Shown one piece after another: positions 1 to 10,765 of a stretch of 64,000 bases of DNA. The position numbers and the translations under genes are program-made. The stretch is from Entophlyctis helioformis (taxonomy: Eukaryota; Chytridiomycota; Chytridiomycetes; Chytridiales; Chytriomycetaceae): the NCBI GenBank assembly GCA_025526915.1, contig JAHLKH010000038.1, positions 62,001 through 126,000 on the forward strand. The letters are read 5' to 3'. The notes beneath the pieces were generated by a model. That model worked only from the letters and a program-made list of their open reading frames with translations. It made no database searches and was not told where the DNA came from. Each line of letters begins with the position of its first letter. Position 1 is the first letter of the stretch.

Positions 1-48
1 CTGCTTCCGTCGCTCCGTTCGACGCTGTCGCCTGCACCAACGAGTGCC

Positions 49-1147
49 ATGGCCAAGCCGCTCTGGCCACACACGGCCGCCTCTGTTTCTGCGTGCGCCT
101 TGGCGTCGGCACGCATGGCGGCAGAGTCTCGCCGCTGCCTCTCCACCCAAAAGGCACCCAAGTCGGGCACGACGTCCGAGGACATGCGGGTAGGTCGCCA
201 CTCGACACGCCGACCAAGCCGAAGCACGCCGAAGCGTCAGGACTAACTGCAGGATCAATGACGCCAATGCACACACGGCAACCCACATGCTGCGGATCGC
301 GCTGCCATGCATAGGCACTGACGATCAAGAGCATGGCTGCTCTGCTCGTCAGCGGCCTGGCCCTCCTTGCATACTTCCAGAGCGAGCGCAGCAAGGTCGA
401 GGAGCTGCGCGAAAAGTCAAAGAACGAGGCCGTGGGCAAGCCCAAGCTCGGCGGCTCGTTCACGCTCGTCGACCACGACGGCCGGCCTGTCACGGATCTG
501 GACTTTCGTGGCAAGTTTATGCTCCTGTACTTTGGGTACACGTTCTGTCCGGATGTGTGTCCCGAGGAGCTGGAGAAGATGGCAGTCATTGTCGATGGGC
601 TCAGTAAGTGGCGCTGGCAATGGGCTGGCGTTGGCGATGGGCTGGCATTGGATGGTTCAGGGAACTGACGGCCCATGGCAGACCACAATGCGGGATACTC
701 TGAGGACACGATCGTGCCCATCTTCATCTCGTGCGATCCCAAGCGCGACTCGGTCGAGTCGATCCGCGAGTATCTCAAGGGTAAGTGGGCTGCATGGATC
801 CCATGTGCGGCATGCATCTGTGCTGTTAACACGAGCTTCGTTGCACAGACTTCCATCCCAAGTTTGTGGGCATGACGGGCACATACAACCAGATCCGTCG
901 CATCGCCAAGGCATACCGCCTCTACTTTAGTGCACCACCACGCGCCGTCGACGACGATGACACCGACTACCTCGTCGACCACTCCATCTTCTTCTACCTG
1001 GTGGACCCTGACGGGCAGTACGTGGCGCACTTTGGCAAGAACGAGACGGCCGAGCAGGTGACGGCCAAGATCGTTGACCAGATCAAGCAGCGCGAGGCTG
1101 CGGGCAAGAGCCGCTTCGGCTTGGCCCCTCGTCCCGCCACTGCATGA
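49..1147 (+). CDS. SCO1: SCO1-like mitochondrial copper chaperone for cytochrome c oxidase
   Basis: Four exons (49-189, 315-603, 682-780, 849-1147) join in frame to about 275 residues. The N-terminus is basic and Ser/Ala-rich like a mitochondrial presequence, followed by one membrane span (MAALLVSGLALLAYF). The thioredoxin-like domain carries the copper-binding CPDVC motif (YFGYTFCPDVCPEEL) and the conserved distal histidine in LVDHSIFFYL. SCO proteins sit in the inner membrane and deliver copper to the CuA site of COX2. The start at 49 is the first ATG giving a presequence, and the total length fits the family. Introns are GT-AG. The family call is firm; SCO1 and SCO2 cannot be separated here. 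Confidence 0.93.
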
Positions 1148-1220
1148 GCGGAGATCTGGCGATGTGTCTGTACACGTTCATGGACAAGCGCACAAATACA
1201 GACTGTTGTGACCAGTGGAT

Positions 1221-2254
1221 TTATGCAGAAGCACTTGGCGCAAGCTCGGACACGGGAGACGGCGATGCAGAAGCAGAAGCAGAAGCAGAAGCAGAAGCAG
1301 CCGTCTCTGCATTCGACAGCGCAGCAGCCTCGACCACCTCGGGCGGCGCAGGGATCAGCCCAAGCTCCCTGCGCACGTGGTCAATGTCCATCTCCAGCAT
1401 ATCCTCGTACATGACATTCATCAGGAACCTGCAGTTCCCTGCCGACTGCACCACCCATGGCACAAACACCGACAGCAGCCGCTCGCGTTCGGCCGGCGAC
1501 AGACGCACGGGGCCGACAAACGCGCTCAGGAGAGCGACGGGCAGGCCGGTCTGGACAAACTCGAACCACTTGACGGCGATCTCTGCCTCGACCGAGATGG
1601 GCATGTCCAGCAGCGTGTGCCAAAAGTCGTGCACTTGGCGGTAGCGCAGCATGACATAGGCCAGCTCGTCGTCGTCAATGTACTTGACCTGTCCACCCGT
1701 CCGTCCGCCCATCGTGTGCCAGCCAGCCAGTGAGTCAGTCCAGTCAGTCAGTCGGTCAGTGGGCAGCAGCGATGGGTTGCACGGTGCACGAACCTCGTCG
1801 CGCGAGTCTGGCGTGACGTGGTGTGTGTCAAGGAACCGCGCATAGGCCGCGCCAAACGTCGAGGCAGGCAGCGAGCGCAGCCGCTCAATGTCGAGCGTCG
1901 CACTGCTGATGACGGGCCGCTCGCGCAGGATGCGGCGGCCGCTGCGATCCAGCAGCATCTTGTCGCGGATCGACCGCAGCACCACGGGCCGGTCGTTTCG
2001 CCAAGGGCCGCCACCATGTCTGCCCGTGTCGGGTCTCGCAGCGCTGTGAATGCGGCCGACGTTGCCGTGAAGAGGCTGGACAGCGGGCCCAGCGGCGTGC
2101 GCGCAGTCTGTGCAGTCTGTGCGGCCAGCGATGTCGTGGCCAGTTGGCGTGCGAGTGGCCGTACGCTGGACACTGCTCTTGCTGCTACTCTTGCTGCAGC
2201 ACTTGAGGCTGCCCTTGAGGCTGCTCCAGCCAGACGATCTGCTCTTTGAAGCAT
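1221..2254 (-). CDS. COQ4: COQ4, ubiquinone biosynthesis protein (reading frame interrupted by one base)
   Basis: Two exons (2254-1794 and 1688-1221) encode an Ala/Ser/Arg-rich presequence and then a typical COQ4 core: DPTRADMVAALGETTG, ERPVISS, the metal-binding HDxxH motif as HDFWHTLLD, and a GLPVALLSAFVGP helix. COQ4 organises the coenzyme Q synthome on the mitochondrial inner membrane. At about 1986-1990 the frame changes: GETTGP must be followed by VVLRSIRDKM, which needs one extra base, and the coding total (929 nt) is one short of a multiple of three. This is either a one-base assembly error or a real frameshift. The C-terminus is a low-complexity Ala-Ser tail encoded by a (GCAGAA)n repeat at about 1265-1300. 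It is convergent with SCO1. Confidence 0.88.
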
Positions 2255-2552
2255 TGGCTTAGGATGGCCAGCAAGGGAGTGCAGCGCATCATGGCATCAC
2301 CATCAAAGGTCAGCAGCCAGCATGCACGACGCCCGTCTGCGCGCATGCAGCTTACACGACGGCGGCTGTCGAGTCGATCGGGAGGACAGTTAATGTTGCA
2401 AGTTGTTGCATGGCACACGGATCACGTGCCTGCACGTGACTGGACTGCTGGACCAATCAGCGGCGCACGCTCACGCCCGCGATCCAGCCAATGGGCGGCC
2501 ACTCGCCAAGCGATCGCTTGCAGCAGCTCAGAAAACTCTCGAAGAAGAGATC

Positions 2553-4122
2553 ATGTTCGCCGCTGCAGCCAGCCGACAGGCAGGCCGTCGGGCCGTGAGC
2601 GCCATGCCGCAGCTGTCCATGCTGCGGCCTCTGTCCTCGTCCGCGTCAGTCCCATCGTCGCTCCCTCCCGCCGCTTCTCTCGCCGCAGCGTCATCGTCGT
2701 CCCTGTCTCAGCGTCGGTCGCCATTCAAGCCGTCGTCGCTGTTTGCTCGCCAGCTGTCGTCGTCGTCGCCGGTTGCTGCCGCCGCTGCGGCCACCAGTGC
2801 CGATGCCAGTGTGGATGCCGATGCCGAGGAAGACGACTCGGCCGGTGCTGCCGCGGGCCCTCACTTTGACGAGGCTGATCTTGTGCGTTGTCTTGCTTTC
2901 CGCCCGCAGTGTCTGGAGCAGCGCATCCACACTTGCATTCACCGTGCACCCGCTGACCACAGCCTCTTGCTCGCATCGCAGGGCCGTCTGACGCACCTGC
3001 GCAACATTGGTATCTCTGCCCACATCGACTCGGGCAAGACCACCCTCACCGAGCGCATCCTCTTCTACACGGGCCGCATCGACGAGATCCACGAAGTCCG
3101 CGGCAAGGACAATGTCGGCGCCAAGATGGACTCGATGGAGCTCGAGCGTGAAAAGGGCATCACCATCCAGTCGGCCGCCACTTACACAAAGTGGAAGGAC
3201 ACGGCCATTAACATTATTGACACTCCAGGTCCGTTGCCCCACTGTCTGGCATGCGTGATCCAGATGGCCGTGGACAAGCACTGACAGTCTTCTGCCGCCA
3301 CGCTCATTGCATCCAGGCCACGTTGACTTTACGATCGAGGTCGAGCGTGCTCTCCGCGTGCTGGACGGTGCTGTGCTCGTTCTCTGCGCCGTCGGCGGTG
3401 TCCAGAGTCAGACCATGACGGTCGACCGCCAGATGAAGCGCTACTCTGTGCCTCGCATCTGCTTCATCAACAAGATGGACAGAGCCGGCGCCAACCCCTA
3501 CCGCGTCATTGACCAGCTGCGCACCAAGCTGCACCTCAACGCTGCTGCCGTCCAGATCCCCATTGGCGCCGAGACCGAGCTCAAGGGCAGCGTCGATCTT
3601 GTCCGTATGAAGGCCTACTACAACGAGGGCGAGAAGGGCGAGACGATTGTCGTCAAGGATGTTCCCGAGGATCTGCGCGAAAAGGCCGAGGCCATGCGCC
3701 ACGAGCTCATTGAGAACCTTGCCAACGTCGACGAGACGATTGGCGAGATCTACCTCAACGAGGAGCAGCCCACCAACGAGCAGCTCGTGCAGGCCATCCG
3801 CCGTGTCACGCTTGCCCGCACGTTTGTGCCCGTCTTTATGGGATCGGCCTACCACAACCGCGGTGTGCAGCCCATGCTCGACGGTGTGGTGGACTACCTG
3901 CCGTCTCCTCACGAGGTCGAGAACCGTGCTCTGGACACGACCAAGAAGGAGAAGGAGATTGTGCTCACGTCTGCCTCGAGCGCGTCGCTTGTGTCGCTCG
4001 CGTTCAAGCTCGAAGAAGGCCGCTTTGGCCAGCTCACGTACCTCCGCGTGTACCAGGGCACGCTCCGTCGCGGCGACTTTATCATCAACGTGCGCACGGG
4101 CAAGCGTGTCAAGGTGCCGCGC

Positions 4123-4155
<33 letters not shown>

Positions 4156-5281
4156 GTGGAGGAGGTTGGCTCTGGCGAGATCTGTGCGCTCTTTGGCGTC
4201 GACTGTGCCTCTGGTGACACCTTCACGGACGGCACGGTCAGCTTCAGTTTGACGTCCATGTTTGTGCCCAAGCCCGTCATCTCGCTCTCGATTGCCCCCA
4301 AGAGCAAGGAGACGGCCAACTTCTCCAAGGCGCTCAGCCGCTTCCAGCGCGAGGACCCGACGTTCCGCGTGCACGTGGACACGGAGAGCAAGCAGACGAT
4401 CATCTCTGGCATGGGCGAGCTGCACCTGGAGATTTACGTTGAGCGCATGAAGCGCGAGTACAATGTCGAGTGCATTACCGGCAAGCCGCAGGTCGCTTTC
4501 CGCGAGACGATCACGAGCATGGCCAAGTTCGACTACACCCACAAGAAGCAGTCGGGCGGTGCTGGCCAGTTTGGTCGCGTCGTGGGCTACATTGAGCCCA
4601 TCCCCGAGGAGGAGGTTGACGAGGACGCGTCGGTCGAGTTTGAGAACCGAACCGTCGGCATGAACATTCCCTTCCAGTACATCCCTGCCATTGAGAAGGT
4701 ATGTGCAAGGACCTGCGTTGGCATGGATCTGATGGATGATGTCTGATGGATGATGTCTGATGGCTGATGGCTGACTGGAATGATCGGCATGATCGGCCTG
4801 ACTGGTACAGGGCTTCTACGAGGGCTGTGACAAGGGCTACCTTATTGGCCACCCGATCAACGGCGTGCGCATGATTCTCGAGGACGGTGCCGCACACTCG
4901 GTCGACTCGAGCGAACTTGCGTTCCGCATTGCGGCCATCAATGCGTTCCGCGAGGCGTTCTTCAAGGCCAAGCCCATTGTGCTGCAGCCGATCATGGAGG
5001 TGTCCGTGACGTCCCCGGCCGAGTACCAAGGCCCGTGCATTGCGCTGCTCAACCGACGCAAGGGCACGATTCTCAACTCGGAGGTGCGCGACGACTACCT
5101 CGAGGTGCAGGCCGAGGTGCCGCTCAACGACATGTTTGGCTTCTCGACCGACCTGCGCTCGATCACGCAGGGCAAGGGCGAGTTTGCCATGGTGTACAAG
5201 AAGCACGAGCCCGTGCTGCCGCACATGCAGGAGACCCTTGTGCGCGAATTCAAGGAGAAGGAGGCTGCCCGCAACAAGTAA
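2553..5281 (+). CDS. MEF1: Mitochondrial translation elongation factor G1
   Basis: Four exons (2553-2882, 2982-3228, 3317-4698, 4811-5281) give about 809 residues. A long Ser/Ala presequence precedes the GTPase domain, which shows G1 AHIDSGKTT, switch [11 protein letters not shown]3 DTPGHVDF (split by intron 2) and G4 NKMDR. Domain II, domain IV ([15 protein letters not shown]) and domain V ([13 protein letters not shown]) follow. EF-G1 translocates the mitochondrial ribosome. AHIDSGKTT and the full-length domain IV fit mtEF-G1 better than the recycling factor EF-G2. A polyadenylation hexamer AATAAA overlaps the stop codon (5280-5285). Confidence 0.95.
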
Positions 5282-5706
5282 TAAACGACCGTTCATGCCC
5301 AAGGAGCTGTCTTCTTGGTGGTTCCACGTGTATATGCCGCGTGTATGTGCCGCGTGGCGCGGAGGAACGTGTCGGCTGTCGCGGTCGGGGTTGGCCAGCG
5401 TGGCACTGTCTGGCGAAGCGGCCTCTGCCAAGCGGAATTGCACCTCGGGCATTGTGGCGGCGGCCTTGGTGGCATGACAGTGGCATTCTCCGCCCTCGCA
5501 CAGACCCGCACAGACCCACACGGACCCGCACGGATCCGCAGGGACATTCTTGTCGGCCGTGCTGCGTGGCGGCCCAAGAAGCCTGCGATCCGCCCGCCTG
5601 CCCGGCTTCCCGCTGTTCTCGCAAACGCTCGCTCCAGTCGCACGACTACACGCACGCCACGCATTCACGCACACACACACACACCACTGCCCATCCGAGC
5701 TTCACC
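5282..5706. other. Intergenic spacer between MEF1 and the SDR gene
   Basis: I see no convincing coding exon. The segment holds the likely MEF1 3' end (AATAAA at its edge), a degenerate tandem of the decamer CAGACCCGCA around 5501-5542, and a CA-dinucleotide tract at about 5670-5690 ending 16 nt before the next start codon. It is probably the promoter and leader of the downstream gene. Confidence 0.5.
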
Positions 5707-7333
5707 ATGACCGCCATGCGTGCCCCCGAGTCTCTGGACATCTATCTGCGCTGGCTGGCCCACCACGCCTTCCTCAACGTGTACATTGCGCCGGTGCTGT
5801 GGTTCTCGCTCTCGCTGGCGCTGCTGCCTCTGTCGCCCCTCATCGTGTGGCTGCTCTGCGTGGGCATCGGCTCCATCTCGCTGGTCCGCATGTGGCTCCG
5901 GCCCTCAGACACGGCCCGCGCCGTCAAAGACTGGTCGCGTGAGGTCGTCGTGGTGACGGGCGGTGCGTGACGGGCATTCTGCATGTCTGCGATGCCTGCG
6001 ATGCCTGCGATGCCTGCTCTGACCTCGCGTTTGTCCAACCCGTCGTCTGTCCGCCCGCCCGACGGTCTCAGGCTCGCACGGTGTCGGAGATCACATCGCC
6101 ACCACGCTTGCTCGCACGCTCGAGGCCAAAGCTGTCATAGTGCTTGACATCAACCCTCCGCTCATCCAGAATGGCAAGTCCCTTGCTGCGCATGTCCTGT
6201 GGAGAGATCCCTGGATCTGACGCTCATCCAACCCCTATGCTCACGCTCATGCTCATGCTCGCGCTCATGCATGCGCACAACAACGCACAACAACGAATGC
6301 CGACGAAGCAGCCAATGTCTTCTACTTCAAGTGCGACGTGTCCAACAAGACGGCGGTCAGGGAAGTCGCCGCAAAGATCATCCGCACTCACGGCCATCCC
6401 ACGATGCTCGTCAACAATGCTGGCATCGTTCGCGGAAAGACGCTGCTGGATCTGACTGAAGAGGACATTGAGCGGTGAGCGCTGTCCGTGGCAGTCGCAC
6501 GCGCTGGCGTGCTTGTGCACCAGAAGACTCACCAGCCGCTTGCATGCTCAGCACGGTCGGTGTCAATCTGCTCGCACAGTTCTTCCTCGTCAAGGCCTTC
6601 CTTCCTGGCTTCATCGATGCCAACCGTGGTCACATTGTGAGTGCATACGCGGATGTGTTGTGTTGTCCTGGCTTTCAGACATCCTCACTGACACGGTCCC
6701 AAGGTCAACATCGCCTCTGTGATGGGCATGGTCGGCGTCAACAAAATGAGCAAGTCTACATCTGCCTCTCATTGCACCATGATGATAGCGAGCTGCTGAC
6801 ACTGATGCCAAACATGAACAGCCGACTACTGTGCCTCCAAGTTTGGCGCGGTTGGCTTCACCGAGGCACTGCGCCAAGAGCTCGTTGGAACGTAAGTGCA
6901 CGCGACACTTGATCCTGCGCAACGGTTCAGAGTGACTGACGGCCAGCATCCGCACGCCTGCAGCAACGTTGCCGTTTCGTGCATCTACCCCGGCCTGATT
7001 GAAACCGGCATGTTCCATGGCGTGCAGCAGAACCTTCCGTGGGTGACGCCGCCGCTGTCCATCGAGACAGTCGCCAACACTGTCATTGCCGCGCTCAAGT
7101 CTGGCCAGGACCAAGAGATCAAGCTGCCGCTCTACGGCACCCTGCTCCCCATTCTCCGCGTTCTGCCGTCCGAGATCTCTGACTTGGTCAAATACGTAAG
7201 CAGCCTTGCCAACAGAGCCTCTGCGTCACGCCACTGACTGTGCGACCTGTAAAATGCCCATTGTTTACAGGTGACTGGTGCCAACAATGGCATGAACACC
7301 TTTTCTGGATCGCATGCCAAGACAGCACATTGA
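5707..7333 (+). CDS. Membrane-anchored short-chain dehydrogenase/reductase (RDH10/DHRS3-like)
   Basis: Eight exons (5707-5962, 6072-6173, 6309-6474, 6552-6636, 6704-6749, 6822-6891, 6964-7195, 7271-7333) join in frame to about 339 residues. Two hydrophobic stretches near the N-terminus suggest an ER or lipid-droplet anchor. The classical SDR features follow: cofactor motif TGGSHGVG (split by intron 1), LVNNAGI, the catalytic serine strand NIASVMG, and YCASKFGAVGF containing the YxxxK pair, then SCIYPGLIETGMF. Such enzymes oxidise or reduce retinoids, sterols or fatty alcohols with NAD(P); the substrate cannot be told. Introns after 6173 and 6749 have GC instead of GT donors (GCAAGT). Confidence 0.88.
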
Positions 7334-7676
7334 ACATGACGTTTGACTCACTTGCATGCTCTCTATTGGGCAACGGGAGGGTCGGCAGCCAGCATGGATG
7401 GCCAGTAAATGAAATCTAGTGTTGATTCCAGCATCATGTCTTGGAACAGAGAAAGCCCTCCCGATCGACCTAACGGGTCGCCTTGTTGTTGGTAACTTGC
7501 CTGCAGACGCGCATCTTCTGCCGGTTGCCCATGCTGGCTGCTCGAACTGGAAAGGGTATGGTATGCATGCCCAGCAGCAACGATGCCATGGGTTGCTTTT
7601 CTTTGCTTTGAATTTGAGGCGAATCTACCTCTACGACACGAACCAGCTCACAGAATCAGTTACGATTTACACGGCC
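7334..7676. other. Intergenic spacer carrying the upstream copy of the 23-bp repeat
   Basis: No coding exon is visible. The spacer holds the SDR 3' region, the 23-bp repeat copy at 7457-7479, and the probable promoter of the phosphatase gene, with an AT-richer patch at about 7595-7625. Some loosely matching sequence follows both repeat copies (CATGCTGGCTGCT here against CATGCTTGTTGCT at 21751-21763). Confidence 0.5.
7457..7479 (+). repeat. 23-bp direct repeat, upstream copy
   Basis: Identical over 23 bp to 21667-21689; the core is CCCGATCGACCTAACGGGTC. It contains a short hairpin, CGACC-TAACG-GGTCG, in this copy. Neither copy matches the flanking genes. It could be an element end, an integration footprint or a conserved structured RNA. 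The exact match was read directly; the function is unknown. Confidence 0.8.
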
Positions 7677-10600
7677 ATGGCTACCTCTGCCCCAGCTACC
7701 CATCCAGCGAGCCGGCTGATGCCTGCCGGCGACGGACCAGACAGTGCAGCACATGCTGATCAGTCACAGCCGCGCCATGCAGCTCAGCTTGACGGCCTCT
7801 TGCAGGAGCAACACCAACAGCAGCAGCAGCAGCCGCCACAGTTTACAAAAGGAAACGACAGCCCCAAACCGAGTCTGGCTGCGCTGGCAGATCAATCGGG
7901 CCATACACAGCAGCCTCCAGCTTCACTTCCGCCGTCTGCATCGACCCCATTTGCTGCAATCATGCTGTCGGCCAACAGCGGATCAGACGACGACGGAGTG
8001 AGTGTCTCGATGCCCGCTGAAATAGCACTCTTGCAGCCGGCAATGCGTCTGCAATGATACTACCCCTTGATGCACCATCTGACGCATTGTTTACACGCTT
8101 TGCTCGCGATCCCAACATTGCGGTTCCAACTGCTGTCCACGCACTCGCAAACAGATGTTTGGTCGCCCGTCTCTTGTCGGGAAAACAATGGCCGAACCGG
8201 ACTCGGACGACGATGTGCTGTCGCCGCGGCTGACCAAGTCCATGAATGCCGCCGCCATCCGATCGCACTACACCGCGTCGCATCTGCCTGCTGGACAATC
8301 CGCCGCTGAATCTGCGCATGCCGCTGGACTATCAGACCAGGCAGCCTCTCTGTCGGGACAGAACAGCGCCATAGCCAAGCGGTCACCGTGGAATGCGTCT
8401 GCCTCTGCATTGAAGGGGTTTCTGTCACCGCCGTCGATTCGCGGACTGGATGGATCAGGCAGTGGCAGAAGCAGCCGCAGCTCGAGTCGCAGTGGAAGCT
8501 TCTCGGCATCAGCTTCGGCGTCGGGTCGGGCATCAGAGGCCGGCGGTGTGTCGGCAGCCAGCATGGGACCTGGAGAATCGCGGCCAGACCATGCATCGTC
8601 TCTGTCGCCGCAATCATCGCCGTTGGACGTTTCGCCAGGCTCTGGTGCACAGGGCCGCAGCAGCATCGTCAACCGCCTCTCCAACATTCTCGGCAAGACT
8701 GCCATGGGTCGGCGCATGTCGACGGGTGCATCTGGTGCAGGCACGCCTGTCCTGACTGAAACGTCCGGCGTGATGATTGCCGAAGAAGGACCCGACGGGA
8801 GTAGCGGCAATCCGCGTCTGTCAGACGCGTCTGCGCCATCGCCGCACCGCCGCTCGACCCTGTTTGGCACCAACATGCCATCAGGCGATCAGCCCACGAG
8901 CAATAGCTCCACCCCAGACGGCACAGGCATGTCTCGTGGCGCGCGGAACAGCATCGTCGATTCAAGCCCAAGCCGTCGCTCGTCGGTGCAGCGTCGGCGG
9001 TCGTCCATCTTTGGCAAGTTGGCCAGCGTGGAGCTTGGCTACGACGAGCAGGACGGTCGGCCGGACCCCGACGTCGACGATCTGCACATGCGGCTGATTC
9101 TTGCCGAGCGCGATGACGTGTCGGGATCGTTCTGTCTGGACGCGCGCGAAGTGGCGTTCCTGTGCCGCAAGGCCAAAGAAAAGGTCATGCAGCAGCCGGT
9201 GCTCCTCCACCTCCCCGCGCCGATCATGATCGTGGGCGACCTGCATGGCCAGTACGACGACCTGCTGCGGATTCTGGCCATGTGCGGCAAGCCGTACAAG
9301 ACGCGGTACCTGTTCCTCGGCGACTATGTCGACCGCGGTCCGCGCAGCCTGGAGACCATGCTGCTGCTCATGTGCTACAAGATCCAGCACACGGACACGT
9401 TCTTTCTGTTGCGTGGCAACCATGAGTGTGCAGAGATCAACAAGAGTGGGTCGAATGGATGCGCTGTCGAGCGGTTGGTCCTTGGCAGCATGCACGCACT
9501 GACGCATTTGCATGTGCATGCAGCTCATGGGTTCTTTGAAGAGTGCCGTAAACGCATGTCTGTCCGTATTTGGCGAGAGTTTGTCGACTTTTTCGACTGT
9601 CTGCCCATTGCAGCGATTGTCCAAGGTTCGCCACTGTCTGATCGTTGGATGCCCATGATCTGCTATTCACTGATACTTGTCAATGGTTGCTGGTTGATGG
9701 GATGCGTGGATTGGTAAACACAGAAAAGGCAAGCCCAGTCGGTGTCGAACATCCAATGCATGCGCATGCGACTGACCAGACGACGCGGTGCACATACAGA
9801 TCTTTTGCATTCACGCGGGACTATCGCCCAGCTTGAACACGTAAGCGTGTAGTCTATGCAAAGCCATCAAAGCACAACCGCTGACCACGTGGCTGCATGC
9901 AGACTGGATGATATTGCTGGATTGCAACGACCACTTCAGATCCCCGAGTCTGGACTTGTCACCGATCTGCTGTGGTCTGATCCTGGTGATGTACGTCGAC
10001 TGCTTGACAAAGAAAAGCGATCATACGGGACTCACCTGTGGAGATGACAGAATGACGAGATCACGTGGCAGGACAGCAATCGCGGCATCAGCTACAGCAA
10101 GTCACTGCAATACCATGGCTGCCAACGACTGAAGACTGACTGCTCCATATGACGACAGACTTTAACATGTCGGTGCTGGAGACATTTATGCGCGACAACC
10201 AGTTTGATGTGGTACGTAGTGTTGGCGGCATTCGGCAGTCTTCCAGGGGGGCTAACCTCGCCCTCACCAGTTTGTGCGGTCGCATTCCGTCGTGTATGAA
10301 GGATACCAGTTCTGGGGCAATCATCAGCTTGTGACCATATTTTCTGCCACCAACTATTGCGACATGTACAACAACTCTGGGTGCGTGTGGCCTGTGCAAT
10401 GATGCCATTGAATCGCGCGTTGTTGGGCTAACCGTGGCAACTGTTCTGAATGGGTTGGCAGCGCTGTTCTGGAAGGTATGGCGCCGAGTGTCGCAAATGT
10501 TTGCAGATGATGGTCGCTGACTGGCTGCCAATGGACGCGTGTAGTTGAGGACGACCTGACATGCTCATTTTCTGTCATCAAACCCACACGCCTTACGCCC

Positions 10601-10678
10601 AATCCGATGCCGATCAACAAGCGTGTGCCGTCGCCGCCTCCCGAGTCGCGGACGTCTTTGCAGCATCCGTCTCAATAA
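7677..10678 (+). CDS. PP1-like serine/threonine phosphatase with long disordered N-terminus (PPZ-like architecture)
   Basis: Eleven exons give about 734 residues: 7677-7997, 8155-9445, 9524-9625, 9724-9728, 9800-9840, 9903-9990, 10051-10096, 10159-10211, 10271-10380, 10462-10475, 10545-10678. The first ~400 residues are Ser/Gly/Gln-rich and low complexity. The catalytic domain has the PPP metal motifs [17 protein letters not shown] and RGNHE, then [24 protein letters not shown], a substrate-site [10 protein letters not shown], and [14 protein letters not shown]. The C-terminal CSFSVIKP matches PP1. A 5-nt exon (AAAAG) is needed to rebuild the VDEK-like sequence VQEKIF. Two donors are GC (9729, 10097). 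AATAAA overlaps the stop. PPZ-type enzymes act in salt tolerance and cell integrity; the exact subfamily is uncertain. Confidence 0.9.
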
Positions 10679-10765
10679 AGCTGTGTGTGATCAACGGAAG
10701 TCATGGATGCCCAGTCTATGTATTCCATACCCACACAAGCCAGTGGCGATGCAGCATGCCCCCAT

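Noticed and set aside
3304..4542. 412-codon open frame antisense to MEF1
   Set aside because: It mirrors the GC-rich codon pattern of the real gene and has no domain; MEF1 on the plus strand is unambiguous.
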